In this document: positions 6,726-14,700 of the stretch, in pieces
Numbering within the stretch: position 1 is the stretch's first letter
Layout: each line of letters starts with the position of its first letter
Origin: a virus
IMG/VR virus record: IMGVR_UViG_3300033571_004293
Span: 1 to 37,339 of that record
DNA length: 37,339 nt
Direction: 5' to 3' (one strand)
Position numbers and translations under genes: made by a program
The notes under the pieces: model-generated
Told to the model about the DNA's origin: nothing
Databases searched by the model: none
Seen by the model: only the letters and a program-made list of their open reading frames with translations

Positions 6726-7781
6726 ATGAGACTTTCCGCAGAAGCAATTCAAGCGGGATGGGAGAATGTTGGGACGGAACCTGTCGGGGGTTCCGTCCCT
6801 TCACCCATTTCGGAATACCGCCACTACACACCACTCGCTGAAGCCGCACACAGTTTTGTTCACTGGGCACAAACCCCACAAGAACGTATCTATTTGGGCA
6901 TTGACCCAATCGACCAGGAGATGCGTGGCATCGCACCTGGTGAGTTGGCAATGATGTTGGGCTACAGTCACGGTGGTAAGACACTCGCATTGTTGCACTG
7001 CCTGCAACAGAATCGTGACAAGAAGGTTGCGTTCTTCATCCCTGATGAACCCAAGACCTTGGTGCTTACGAAACTGACCTGCATGTATCACAACATTGAT
7101 GCACGAGAACTGGAGTCACGTGTCGCAGACGACGACAAGGATGCAATCAATCTGTTGCGTTCCACAGCCGAAGAGGACTTCTCCAATCTCGCAGTGTTTG
7201 ACCAACCGTTGCTACCGTCCGACATGGAACGTGCCTACGGTGAAGTGTGTGACGTGTGGAACTCCAAACCAGACCTGGTGGTCGTTGACTATCTGGAGTT
7301 GGTGGAGGCTGGCGAGCAGGTTCCCGATAAGGCAAACTTCCTCAAAGGCTTCGGTCGTCGCCACGATGTTCCAATGCTGGTGCTACACCAGACATCTAGA
7401 ACGTCTGGCGCGAACGGTCACAAACTCACCATGTCATCTGGTGCGTACGGTGGTGAACAGCAGGCAACTTCAATCATTGGTGTACGACGCAAGAAGTATG
7501 AACTGATGGCTGAAATCATTGACCTGAAAGACCGCCTTGACCGCAACCACAGCGAGAAGGCACAGGAACGTCTCGACATGTTGCAATATGAGTTGCGTAT
7601 TCACGAGTACACGCTCACCCTGAGCCTGCTCAAGAACAAGCGACCTGCTGGTGGCTTGGTCGATGACGTTGACTTTGAACTGGACATCCGAACAGGCAGA
7701 CTGTGGGAACTCAAGGATGGCGAACTGCCAGACCAGTACCTCAGGACGAAGGCATCATGGACACAGCAACAGATTCTGTAG
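6726..7781 (+). CDS. DnaB/RecA-fold replicative helicase-like ATPase
   Basis: The protein has 351 residues. It carries a Walker A motif G79-Y-S-H-G-G-K-T86, a Walker B-like strand ending L-V-V-V-D-Y-L-E-L (about residues 178-187), and a following V-L-H-Q-T-S-R element typical of motif H3 in DnaB-type SF4 helicases. The region upstream of the ATPase core is only about 60 residues, so the DnaB N-terminal domain is missing, as in several phage helicases. It is placed between the nuclease and the primase and would unwind the fork together with that primase. A RadA/KaiC-like role is an alternative. Confidence 0.8.
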   Translation: MRLSAEAIQAGWENVGTEPVGGSVPSPISEYRHYTPLAEAAHSFVHWAQTPQERIYLGIDPIDQEMRGIAPGELAMMLGYSHGGKTLALLHCLQQNRDKKVAFFIPDEPKTLVLTKLTCMYHNIDARELESRVADDDKDAINLLRSTAEEDFSNLAVFDQPLLPSDMERAYGEVCDVWNSKPDLVVVDYLELVEAGEQVPDKANFLKGFGRRHDVPMLVLHQTSRTSGANGHKLTMSSGAYGGEQQATSIIGVRRKKYELMAEIIDLKDRLDRNHSEKAQERLDMLQYELRIHEYTLTLSLLKNKRPAGGLVDDVDFELDIRTGRLWELKDGELPDQYLRTKASWTQQQIL

Positions 7782-8659
7782 AAACCGTAGAGCGGTTCAT
7801 AGAACTGTTTCGTGGACGTGGAGATGTGTACGGTGCATGGGGTGGTGGCTGTGTCCGCCAAGCGTTGACACCTGAAACATTCCGCCGACACCTGATGGGT
7901 GAAGAACTAATTGGGGTTTACCCAATCGTGCCTCGTCAAGGCGAACATGTATGTGTGTGGGGTTGCTCCGACATAGACGTGGACGACCTTGATTCGGCAC
8001 GTAATCTTCAAACCGCACTGCAAATCAAAGATGTTCCATCATGGGTTGAGAAGACCGCACGTGGCTATCACGTGTGGGTATTCTCCGACACCCTAGTGCC
8101 AGCATCCACGATGCGCAGAGCGTTACTAGCCGCACACCAAGCAATCCAATACCCTGCCAAAGAAGTGAACCCCAAACAGGAAACACTGAACGGCGGTGTC
8201 GGAAACTATGTGCGACTCCCATACCCAGCAGGACTAATGGGCATGCCAGAGAACAGATTCATTCTGGACGACGAAGACCAACCAATCACATTGGAAAAGT
8301 TTGTCAACTCTGCAATCCTGTTCCGCACCACACTGCCACAGTTGGACAGCATCGCCAAACTGTACCGTCAACCCGAACAGCAGACCATCACCTTCTCAGA
8401 GGAGACACCTCAACTGAAAAGAATGTTCTCCAAGATGACCGCAATACCGTACGTCATCTGGCGAGACGGACCAGTTGCTGGCGCAGACAGGTCATCGACA
8501 CTGTTCAAGTTGGCATCATTTCTGAAGAACGATGGACTGTCACCAGAAGAAGTTCTGGTTGTGGTCACCAACGCAGACATGCGATGGGGTAAGTTTCATC
8601 AGAGAGTTAACGGCGAGAAAGATTTACGCCACCTAGTTGAGAAAGCATTCGGTGCGTAA
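7757..8659 (+). CDS. Archaeo-eukaryotic primase (AEP) superfamily protein
   Basis: The ATG at 7757 follows AGGACGAAGG; an in-frame start at 7703 would overlap the helicase by 79 bp. The 300-residue protein has the AEP signature: D72-x-D74 in a C-S-D-I-D-V-D strand, H105 in R-G-Y-H-V-W (the usual S-G-x-G-x-H position), and an N-Y-V-R-L-P segment near residue 155. It resembles the small primase domains found in phages and in TOTE-type conflict systems. It should synthesise primers for replication. No polymerase gene was found, so the host replicase or extension by the AEP itself must finish the job. Confidence 0.75.
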   Translation: MDTATDSVETVERFIELFRGRGDVYGAWGGGCVRQALTPETFRRHLMGEELIGVYPIVPRQGEHVCVWGCSDIDVDDLDSARNLQTALQIKDVPSWVEKTARGYHVWVFSDTLVPASTMRRALLAAHQAIQYPAKEVNPKQETLNGGVGNYVRLPYPAGLMGMPENRFILDDEDQPITLEKFVNSAILFRTTLPQLDSIAKLYRQPEQQTITFSEETPQLKRMFSKMTAIPYVIWRDGPVAGADRSSTLFKLASFLKNDGLSPEEVLVVVTNADMRWGKFHQRVNGEKDLRHLVEKAFGA

Positions 8660-8991
8660 TGAAACACACTGTCAAAATCCCAGTCAAACCCAAGGTGAAA
8701 GACCGTCCACGCATGACACGGCGTGGGCGGGTCTTCACCCCCAAACGCACCCTGGAATACGAGGCTGTAATTGCGGACGCATGGGACGGACCAATCTTTG
8801 AAGGTCCAGTCAGCATGGACATCATCTTAGAAAACAACAACGTCACCATCACCGTATCCGATACGCCAGCAAAGCCCACGGCTTTGCGTGGCGACATCGA
8901 CAACTACGTTAAGTCCATCATGGACGGATTGAACGGCATCGCATACGTTGACGACAAACAGGTACGCCGACTCAAGGTGGTGAAGAAGTGA
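8659..8991 (+). CDS. RusA-like Holliday junction resolvase
   Basis: The protein has 110 residues. The family pattern is clear: an R-P-R with T-P-K near the N-terminus, then G78-D79-I-D81-N-Y-V-K-S-I-M-D89-G-L-N-G and Y-V-D98-D99-K-Q-V. The aspartates bind the metal ions that cut four-way junctions. The start overlaps the primase stop (TAATG). It resolves recombination or replication intermediates before packaging. Confidence 0.9.
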   Translation: MKHTVKIPVKPKVKDRPRMTRRGRVFTPKRTLEYEAVIADAWDGPIFEGPVSMDIILENNNVTITVSDTPAKPTALRGDIDNYVKSIMDGLNGIAYVDDKQVRRLKVVKK

Positions 8992-9464
8992 GCAAAAATT
9001 CAGACTGGGATATCCCAGCACGAAAGTTCAAACCATCCACCCCACACTTCGGAACCGACCTCAAGTTCGGCAAACAAGGTGAAAAACTAGTCAACGCATT
9101 CCTCGGAAGTCTCGATGACCGTTCCTTTGAAGTGAAGACAGACCGCTACAGAAACGGTCGCATGGCAGTAGAGGTCATGCAGAATCCACGCCGACAACTA
9201 GGACCAGACCTACAACCACTGTGGAAACCATCAGGCTTGATGGTCACCAAAGCACACTGGTGGGTATACGTGTACACACTCAACGGCGACTACGGCGCAT
9301 TCGTTGTCGTATCTGTGAAGCGTCTCAAGAAGTACATCCGCAAAAACAAATCCCGACTAGCCTTGATGGACTTTGCAAAATCGTCCGACAATCCAGCCAG
9401 GGGATACTTGTTAGAAGCGGAGGATGTAATTCAGATGCTAATCAGCCCTGATTACGATGAGTGA
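8988..9464 (+). CDS. PD-(D/E)XK-type nuclease, phage family
   Basis: The 158-residue protein starts at a GTG overlapping the resolvase stop (GTGA). Residues 27-110 fit a phage PD-(D/E)XK family: a helix with G-E32-K-L-V, strand F-E48-V-K50-T-D52-R, a short hairpin then V-E62-V, and W-K-P-S-G-L followed by A-H-W-W-V-Y-V. This is the K-P-S-G / W-W pattern seen in such enzymes. It is a probable endonuclease acting in replication, recombination or host DNA degradation. The exact metal ligands are my assignment. Confidence 0.65.
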   Translation: MSKNSDWDIPARKFKPSTPHFGTDLKFGKQGEKLVNAFLGSLDDRSFEVKTDRYRNGRMAVEVMQNPRRQLGPDLQPLWKPSGLMVTKAHWWVYVYTLNGDYGAFVVVSVKRLKKYIRKNKSRLALMDFAKSSDNPARGYLLEAEDVIQMLISPDYDE

Positions 9465-9829
9465 TGGTAGAACCACCGAAACGGATTAAACCAATCCTTT
9501 CAAGCCGAGACAAATCGGAACTTGAAGAACTAATGGAACTCAGACCCTACGAGGAAGTTCCAATTACCGACCCCAACTTAGATGAAGTTCTGGACGCAAT
9601 CCTCAGGCACTTTGAAGCCTTAGAGGAGCGAGAACAATGGGTCGTCCGAGGGGTCGTCATGCAAGGTCAATCCTTGCAGGACGTAGCGGACGAACTCAAC
9701 CTATCCAAACCCCACGTGTGGCGGATAAGGAACAAAGCATTTGATACACTAAGACAGGCGATGGAGCAAGATGGCATCATCACCTCCCACCTAGAATTCC
9801 TACAAAACCCAGGAGATTACAATGACTGA
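9461..9829 (+). CDS. Sigma-70 region 4-like HTH regulator
   Basis: The start is GTG 9461 or ATG 9464; both overlap the upstream stop. Of 122 residues, 50-100 look like sigma region 4: L-E-E-R-E-Q-W-V-V, then Q-S-L-Q-D-V-A-D-E-L as the first helix of the HTH, and S-K-P-H-V-W-R-I-R-N-K-A as the recognition helix. Sigma region 2 is absent. As the phage has no RNA polymerase, this is the best candidate for a protein that redirects host RNA polymerase to late genes. A terminase-small-like or other HTH role is the alternative. Confidence 0.65.
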   Translation: MMVEPPKRIKPILSSRDKSELEELMELRPYEEVPITDPNLDEVLDAILRHFEALEEREQWVVRGVVMQGQSLQDVADELNLSKPHVWRIRNKAFDTLRQAMEQDGIITSHLEFLQNPGDYND

Positions 9830-10016
9830 GGAAACCCCCCAAGAAGAACAAACCACACCAGAAGACACCGTTGTCGATGTCATCTGGGTTGTTGCCCACA
9901 TTCTCGCAATCATCAACTTCATTGAGAACACACACGGTCTAGAAGCAATCAACGATATTGCTCGCCTTGCCGCATACCTTGAAGTCAACATGAGGGCTGA
10001 AGAAGCAAAGAACTAA
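9822..10016 (+). CDS. Hypothetical acidic protein, 64 aa
   Basis: CAGGAG precedes the ATG at 9822, which overlaps the end of the sigma-like gene by 8 bp. The protein has an acidic Glu/Thr-rich start, then a hydrophobic helix at about residues 17-34 that includes charged ends, so a peripheral or short membrane segment is possible. No family is recognised. Confidence 0.55.
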   Translation: MTEETPQEEQTTPEDTVVDVIWVVAHILAIINFIENTHGLEAINDIARLAAYLEVNMRAEEAKN

Positions 10017-10192
10017 TGGCACGTCAGTTCACTATCGCATTTACAGTTGATGTGGACATGGCACAAGTCTTGAAGATGCTCGATGCCTTCTACGGCAGAG
10101 AGAATGTTGAAGTTGGACACGGTGTTCATATCAATGCAATACCGCACAATTGGATGGTAATTCACAATGACAGACCCAAACGACTGGATTAA
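10016..10192 (+). CDS. Small hypothetical protein, 58 aa
   Basis: This short frame starts at an ATG overlapping the previous stop (TAATG) and stops at TAA 10190-10192. The product begins M-A-R-Q-F-T and has an alternating beta-like start followed by a helix and a V-E-V-G-H-G-V-H strand, a pattern like a small ferredoxin-fold protein. The frame is open throughout and fits the tight gene spacing. The function is unknown. Confidence 0.55.
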   Translation: MARQFTIAFTVDVDMAQVLKMLDAFYGRENVEVGHGVHINAIPHNWMVIHNDRPKRLD

Positions 10193-10445
10193 AGATTTGA
10201 TTCCACCAGACCAGGTGGAACAGATGGAAACAACATCACGTAAAATTATGGACGGACATCACACCGTCTACGAGATGACGTTGATGATGTCAGAAGAAGA
10301 CATGGTAACCGCAGTCCGTGCCATGCACGGAATGCGAGTTGGGTCAACGGACGCATGGATGATGGGACTGTCAATCCTGTCGGCGTTGGTTGACTCAATG
10401 GAAGATGCACTGCTGGAGGGTGGTGTCGACATTGAAAACTATTAG
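10167..10445 (+). CDS. Hypothetical protein, 92 aa
   Basis: The ATG lies inside the previous short gene (26-bp overlap). The protein is Met-rich and acidic and looks all-helical, with M-M-S-E-E-D and L-S-I-L-S-A-L-V segments. No domain is recognised. Confidence 0.55.
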   Translation: MTDPNDWIKDLIPPDQVEQMETTSRKIMDGHHTVYEMTLMMSEEDMVTAVRAMHGMRVGSTDAWMMGLSILSALVDSMEDALLEGGVDIENY

Positions 10446-10770
10446 ACCAGTCATTATCCAATGGCTTGATGCCTACAGTGAAGATGGAATCTGGGAAGAA
10501 GTAGACGAACTACTCTTTGAAAAACACCTACAAATCAGTATCGGTTACCCACTACGAGTAGACGACTACTACGTGATGCTCGCATCAACCATAGACCCCA
10601 GTGCCACCACCTGCTTTCAAGCCATGGTTATCCCGTTGGGAATGATTCGCTCAGTAGTAGAAGTAACAGGCGGAGAAGAATTGTTCAAAGATGAAGACAT
10701 CTTGGACTTCATCGAATCCGCAACAATCAGACTGGCATCACGATTTGAATTTGAGCAACGCAATGATTAG
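10432..10770 (+). CDS. Hypothetical protein, about 112 aa
   Basis: The start is uncertain. I favour TTG at 10432, downstream of GGAGGG (10414-10419), giving a short overlap with the preceding stop. GTG at 10420 or 10423 and TTG at 10390 are alternatives. The product is acidic with mixed helix and strand character and no recognised family. Confidence 0.5.
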   Translation: MKTIRPVIIQWLDAYSEDGIWEEVDELLFEKHLQISIGYPLRVDDYYVMLASTIDPSATTCFQAMVIPLGMIRSVVEVTGGEELFKDEDILDFIESATIRLASRFEFEQRND

Positions 10771-10849
10771 CAAAGCAATCCTGTTTGTAATCATGTTTGA
10801 TATTGGATTGATTATATGGTTGCACAGTTATCCGAGACACAAACAATAG
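10763..10849 (+). CDS. Possible 28-aa single-span membrane peptide
   Basis: The ATG lies 5 bp before the end of the upstream stop. The peptide has a charged start, a hydrophobic core of about 17 residues (A-I-L-F-V-I-M-F to I-I-W-L) and a basic tail ending P-R-H-K-Q. This layout fits a small membrane peptide such as a holin accessory. It is too short to be certain. Confidence 0.35.
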   Translation: MISKAILFVIMFDIGLIIWLHSYPRHKQ

Positions 10850-10851
10850 TC

Positions 10852-10917
10852 ATGCTCCTCACTGTAACTGCGATAGTGCTCACGTTTGTTCTGCTGGAGA
10901 TATTCCGTGGATTTTGA
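10852..10917 (+). CDS. Possible 21-aa hydrophobic peptide
   Basis: This frame begins 2 bp after the 28-residue frame and is almost wholly hydrophobic (L-L-T-V-T-A-I-V-L-T-F-V-L-L). It is the last candidate of the rightward arm, facing the endolysin gene. No ribosome site stands out, so it could be chance. Confidence 0.25.
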   Translation: MLLTVTAIVLTFVLLEIFRGF

Positions 10918-10923
10918 TGAAAT

Positions 10924-10944
10924 GCACAACGCATATCGTCGTGC
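10924..10944. terminator. Imperfect stem-loop at the convergence point
   Basis: GCACAACG (10924-10931) pairs with CGTCGTGC (10937-10944) with one A-C mismatch around CATAT. It lies between the rightward early arm and the leftward late arm, where a bidirectional terminator is expected. No T tract follows on either strand, so the call is weak. Confidence 0.25.
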
Positions 10945-11507
10945 TATGGCTTCTTCTTTGATGCCTCTGCAAATGCTTGAATTGCTTTCACAACAACCTC
11001 TGGCAACTTATCGCCTGTGGAATACTGCCAGTGCCACGCCTCAAACTCAGGTGAAGAGGCGTCACCCGTCTGCAAAAAGAAACCATACCTTGGAGCGTTT
11101 TCGCAAAGCCATGCGAGAGTTTTTCCGCTCTTCACATCAAGGTCAATCGCTAGACCCAAACCATGATTTGAAGTTCCTGGAATACCGCTTGGTGATTTAC
11201 CTTTCCGAAGATACCAAGTTTTACCCTGATACTTTCTGGTCACCCTAGGGATACGTCCCTCATCTTCTAACAAGTAGCGTTCGTTGAACATTTCCAACTG
11301 ACGTTGGAATGTTCTGTAGTCGCCAATGTTTTTGAGTGTGATGCCTGCTTTCTTTGCTTCCTTGTACATCAAGTTGAAGCACAAAGCCGCCCACTTCCAC
11401 ATCTCCCCACCACATTCAATCTTCGACAACTTGGACTTCGGAAGTTTCCCATTGTCCACACCCTTTAGGTCTTTGGGAATCGACATCCTTGACTCTGGAT
11501 ACTTCAT
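10944..11507 (-). CDS. Endolysin: M15-family (VanY-like) peptidase
   Basis: The 187-residue protein carries the zinc-peptidase signature S113-x-H115-G-L-G-x-A-x-D122 and a later E156-A-W-H159-W-Q-Y. These are the two histidines, the aspartate ligand and the catalytic acid of M15 D-Ala-D-Ala carboxypeptidases and L-Ala-D-Glu endopeptidases. There is no signal peptide, so it needs a holin to reach the wall. It is the last gene of the late transcript. A cell-wall-binding domain is not evident; the first 60 residues are a helical region of unknown use. Confidence 0.85.
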   Translation of the reverse strand: MKYPESRMSIPKDLKGVDNGKLPKSKLSKIECGGEMWKWAALCFNLMYKEAKKAGITLKNIGDYRTFQRQLEMFNERYLLEDEGRIPRVTRKYQGKTWYLRKGKSPSGIPGTSNHGLGLAIDLDVKSGKTLAWLCENAPRYGFFLQTGDASSPEFEAWHWQYSTGDKLPEVVVKAIQAFAEASKKKP

Positions 11508-11508
11508 G

Positions 11509-11796
11509 TCACCACTTCACCTTGTCTGCCCAGTACGCCGCAGACATTTTGCCCTTGGCGATGTTGCCTGCATGACGAGCCTTGAACGACTTACGGCGAG
11601 CCGCATACGATGCGGATTCGCCAGCCTTCTTCGGAGAACCCTTCACACCCTGTTGACCAAAACGAATCGTCTTCACCTGCGACCCCTGTTTCGCAACTAC
11701 AATATGAGACTTCTTTGGATGTGTCGGCGTAGCCTTCGGTTTGTTATACCCAGATACACCAGCCCTGGCGAGTCGTGGGTCTTTACGGGATGCCAT
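11509..11796 (-). CDS. Small basic phage protein, 95 aa
   Basis: The protein is very rich in Lys, Arg, Gly and Ala with no acidic clusters. Its start (D-P-R-L-A-R-A-G-V-S-G-Y-N-K-P-K), a core I-R-F-G-Q-Q-G-V, and an end F-K-A-R-H with M-S-A-A-Y-W-A-D-K-V-K-W follow a pattern I recall from short conserved proteins of aquatic podophages, of unknown function. It starts 1 bp inside the end of the giant gene. It may bind DNA inside the head or sit on the virion. Confidence 0.7.
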   Translation of the reverse strand: MASRKDPRLARAGVSGYNKPKATPTHPKKSHIVVAKQGSQVKTIRFGQQGVKGSPKKAGESASYAARRKSFKARHAGNIAKGKMSAAYWADKVKW

Positions 11797-14700
11797 TACT
11801 GTGCCCTTTCAATGTTGAGTCGCTTGGACTTCTCTGATTGCTTCTGACGTTTCCTGGCCATAACAGTAGACCTTTGCATCTGCGGAGTTACCTGCCTGAT
11901 TGGAATACCAGCCCAGTTCATAGCCGCATATCCGCTGAAACCACCATCAACAGGTGGGAACAATCTGTTCGCTTGACCCAATGTTGGAATCAAACTTGTC
12001 AACATGTACATTCCCTTTTCAGAGGCAACCGCTTCTCCCTGTTGGTTGTATTCAAGTTGACCCATTGCCGCAAGCAAAGGAATCACAGCCTTGTTAGCAC
12101 CAGTCACCTTGTAGTAACGGTCAGAGAAATTCTGTCCAGTAAAAAACTTCTTACCAGCAAAGAACTCCAATGGTGCACGAACACCAGGGTTTACGTAACT
12201 CAATAATGTTGAAGGTTTGGAAATGTTTCTCAAAACATCTTCAGCAGCATTTTGCGGAAGGTCTGGCATGAACACGTTAGACCCACCAATCGGAATAGCA
12301 CCACCTTGTTGCATCCATTCAGGCATATTAGGAATAGGTTGACCAGCAATATTCAGTGCAAACCGATTGTAAATGAGGTAAGCCTTTGGATTGGAGAATC
12401 TGTTCACCAATTGCAACGGAAGGTTGCGCGACATCCAGGTCCAGAATGGAATAATTCCACGAACAGCCTCATCCATTACTGTCGGGTCATTGTAGTCAAA
12501 CAGGTAACGCTTTACACGTGCGAACGAATCGTTGAACTCCATACCTTTCTTGGCTGAATCAAAAGCAAAAATGAAACGAGCAGAACCTTCGATACGTTGA
12601 CCAGTCTTGCGACTCAAGTTCAACACTGGATTATCAACCAGTGTTGAACCACCCTTCTTTACAAACTCCGACAACGCTTCTTCTGTTCGTCCACCACCAA
12701 GGGCAAAGTAAACATTCTTTGCAATTTCAGCCTGCGCTCGTTGTTCCTGCGGAATCCAAGCCAACCATTTTTCAATAGCACGTTCATCAGAAGACATCAA
12801 AGCCTCACGGAAAGAACCCCACAACTTCAAACCTTCAGTCATGTTTGCAACATCTGCGCCACCAGCAAACATTTGGAATGTGTTGCTGATTGCGTTGCGC
12901 AAATGGAAACCAGGAGTTGCAGTTGCATAAGCCTTGAAGAATCTTGTATATCCGCTCATGAATCTGCTCAATTCATTTGCAACAGCACTACTGCGAATGC
13001 GTCCAATATTTTCCAATGTTGTAACAAATTCACTATTGCCATACAAACTTGGCATTCCCAACTCAGCCAAAGATTTTTGACCCTTGTTCAACCCAAGTTT
13101 CTTTGCCATCTTCTCATAGCCATCTTCCCAAGGCTTGAGAATATTATTCTGAACAATACCCTCACTCAAAGAATCCAACCTGAACTTGGCATGTTGACCT
13201 CGCATGGACTCAATCAAGAATCTACCTTCAGCCTCAAACGCTCTGGACACAGCCTGATTCACGGGGTCTTCCAAATCGCCAGCAGTCAACTTCCCAAAGA
13301 ACTCACGATTCGCTTCAACCCACTTAAAGATGTCAACCCACATGCCAGTCTTTGTATCTGTGATTCCCTTCGTCTTGAGAACATCTTTCCAACCAGCAGG
13401 CAGACTTGACAATACATCACCAATCTGCTTCCTGGTGGATTTCATTTCTTCAATCAAATTAGGTATTCCACCAACCCTGTCAGTTGGTCCATAAAGTGCT
13501 TCTTCTAAGGTGAATATGCTGTCATATTGACGAGCAACATTATCAGCCGCATCATCTGCGGCTTTAGTTAACTTGGCAACGTCCTTACGTGCTCCCTCAA
13601 CAGACTTGAACAATCTTTCCCAACGCTTCTTATATGCATCATCTGTCAACTTTGACAATACAGCAAGACGTTTCTTTGCTTCAGTACGCAAAGCATTGTT
13701 AGCCTTTTGAATTTCAACTTGCTTATTGCCCATAGCGAGAGCGGAATCAATAGTTCCCTGTGCCTGAACACGCTGTTCTTCAAGGGACAATTTACGTTCA
13801 ACAAGTTGAGGTTTAGCCGCTTTGTACTCAGCCTCAACACCCTCTCTAAAACCAGGTACTGCAGAAGTTGACGCACCAGGAGTTCCCTCTTTAATAGACT
13901 TCTCAACATCTTTTGCGCGAGTACGCAATTGATTCATAGCAGTTTTGAAATCTTCGCTCAATGGGTCTTTCAAAGATGGAGGAACAGTAAACCCACGTGA
14001 TTCCATGGCAGAAATAATTCTGTTAAGAACTTTTTCTGCCGACTCACGAGAATCGTTGCCCTTTGTAATAATGTCTTGAATTTCAATCTCGACATCGGAA
14101 GCAGACTTTCGTGCCGTTTGTGCATTTGCGACAAGAGTATCCTTGTTCTTTAACATTTGGAAATACTCTTCAAGATAGTAGGCATCGTGCATCGTATTTG
14201 CTCTTGCAATTACAGCACTTTCAGGAGTGGAATCAAACGCTTCTTTAATCGCATTTCTGCGAACAGTCACCAAACCAGAATCAAGATTTATAGTCTTGTC
14301 AATCGATTTAGCCTTATCAATAAAAGTTTGCAAAGAGTCTTTTGTGAACACGGGCAACTGTCCGTTGCGTCCATGAACAAGAATATCCATTTTCTCCAAC
14401 GCCGATGCGCGAACTTGAGGGTCAAGTGAAGCAATAAAAGCACGTTGCACATCAGCCTTCTGCTTCATCTGTGCAATCTGTGACTTCAATTCCATAATCT
14501 GTCGCTTTACGGCAACAGATTCCCCATATCCAACTTTTGCGAGTCTCTTGTCACCCTTGGTAACCATACCCTTCAGCGTCTTTAAACGTGCTTCACCTGA
14601 TGCAATCTGAGAATCAAGACTAGCAAGAGTTGCATTGAGGCGACGAGCCTCATCTGGTCCAACCGTACGTGTTGAGAACTGATATTCAATTTGCAACTTG

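Noticed and set aside
10886-11248. Rightward ORF of 120 codons
   Set aside because: It lies opposite the clear M15 endolysin gene, has no ribosome site and no recognisable sequence.
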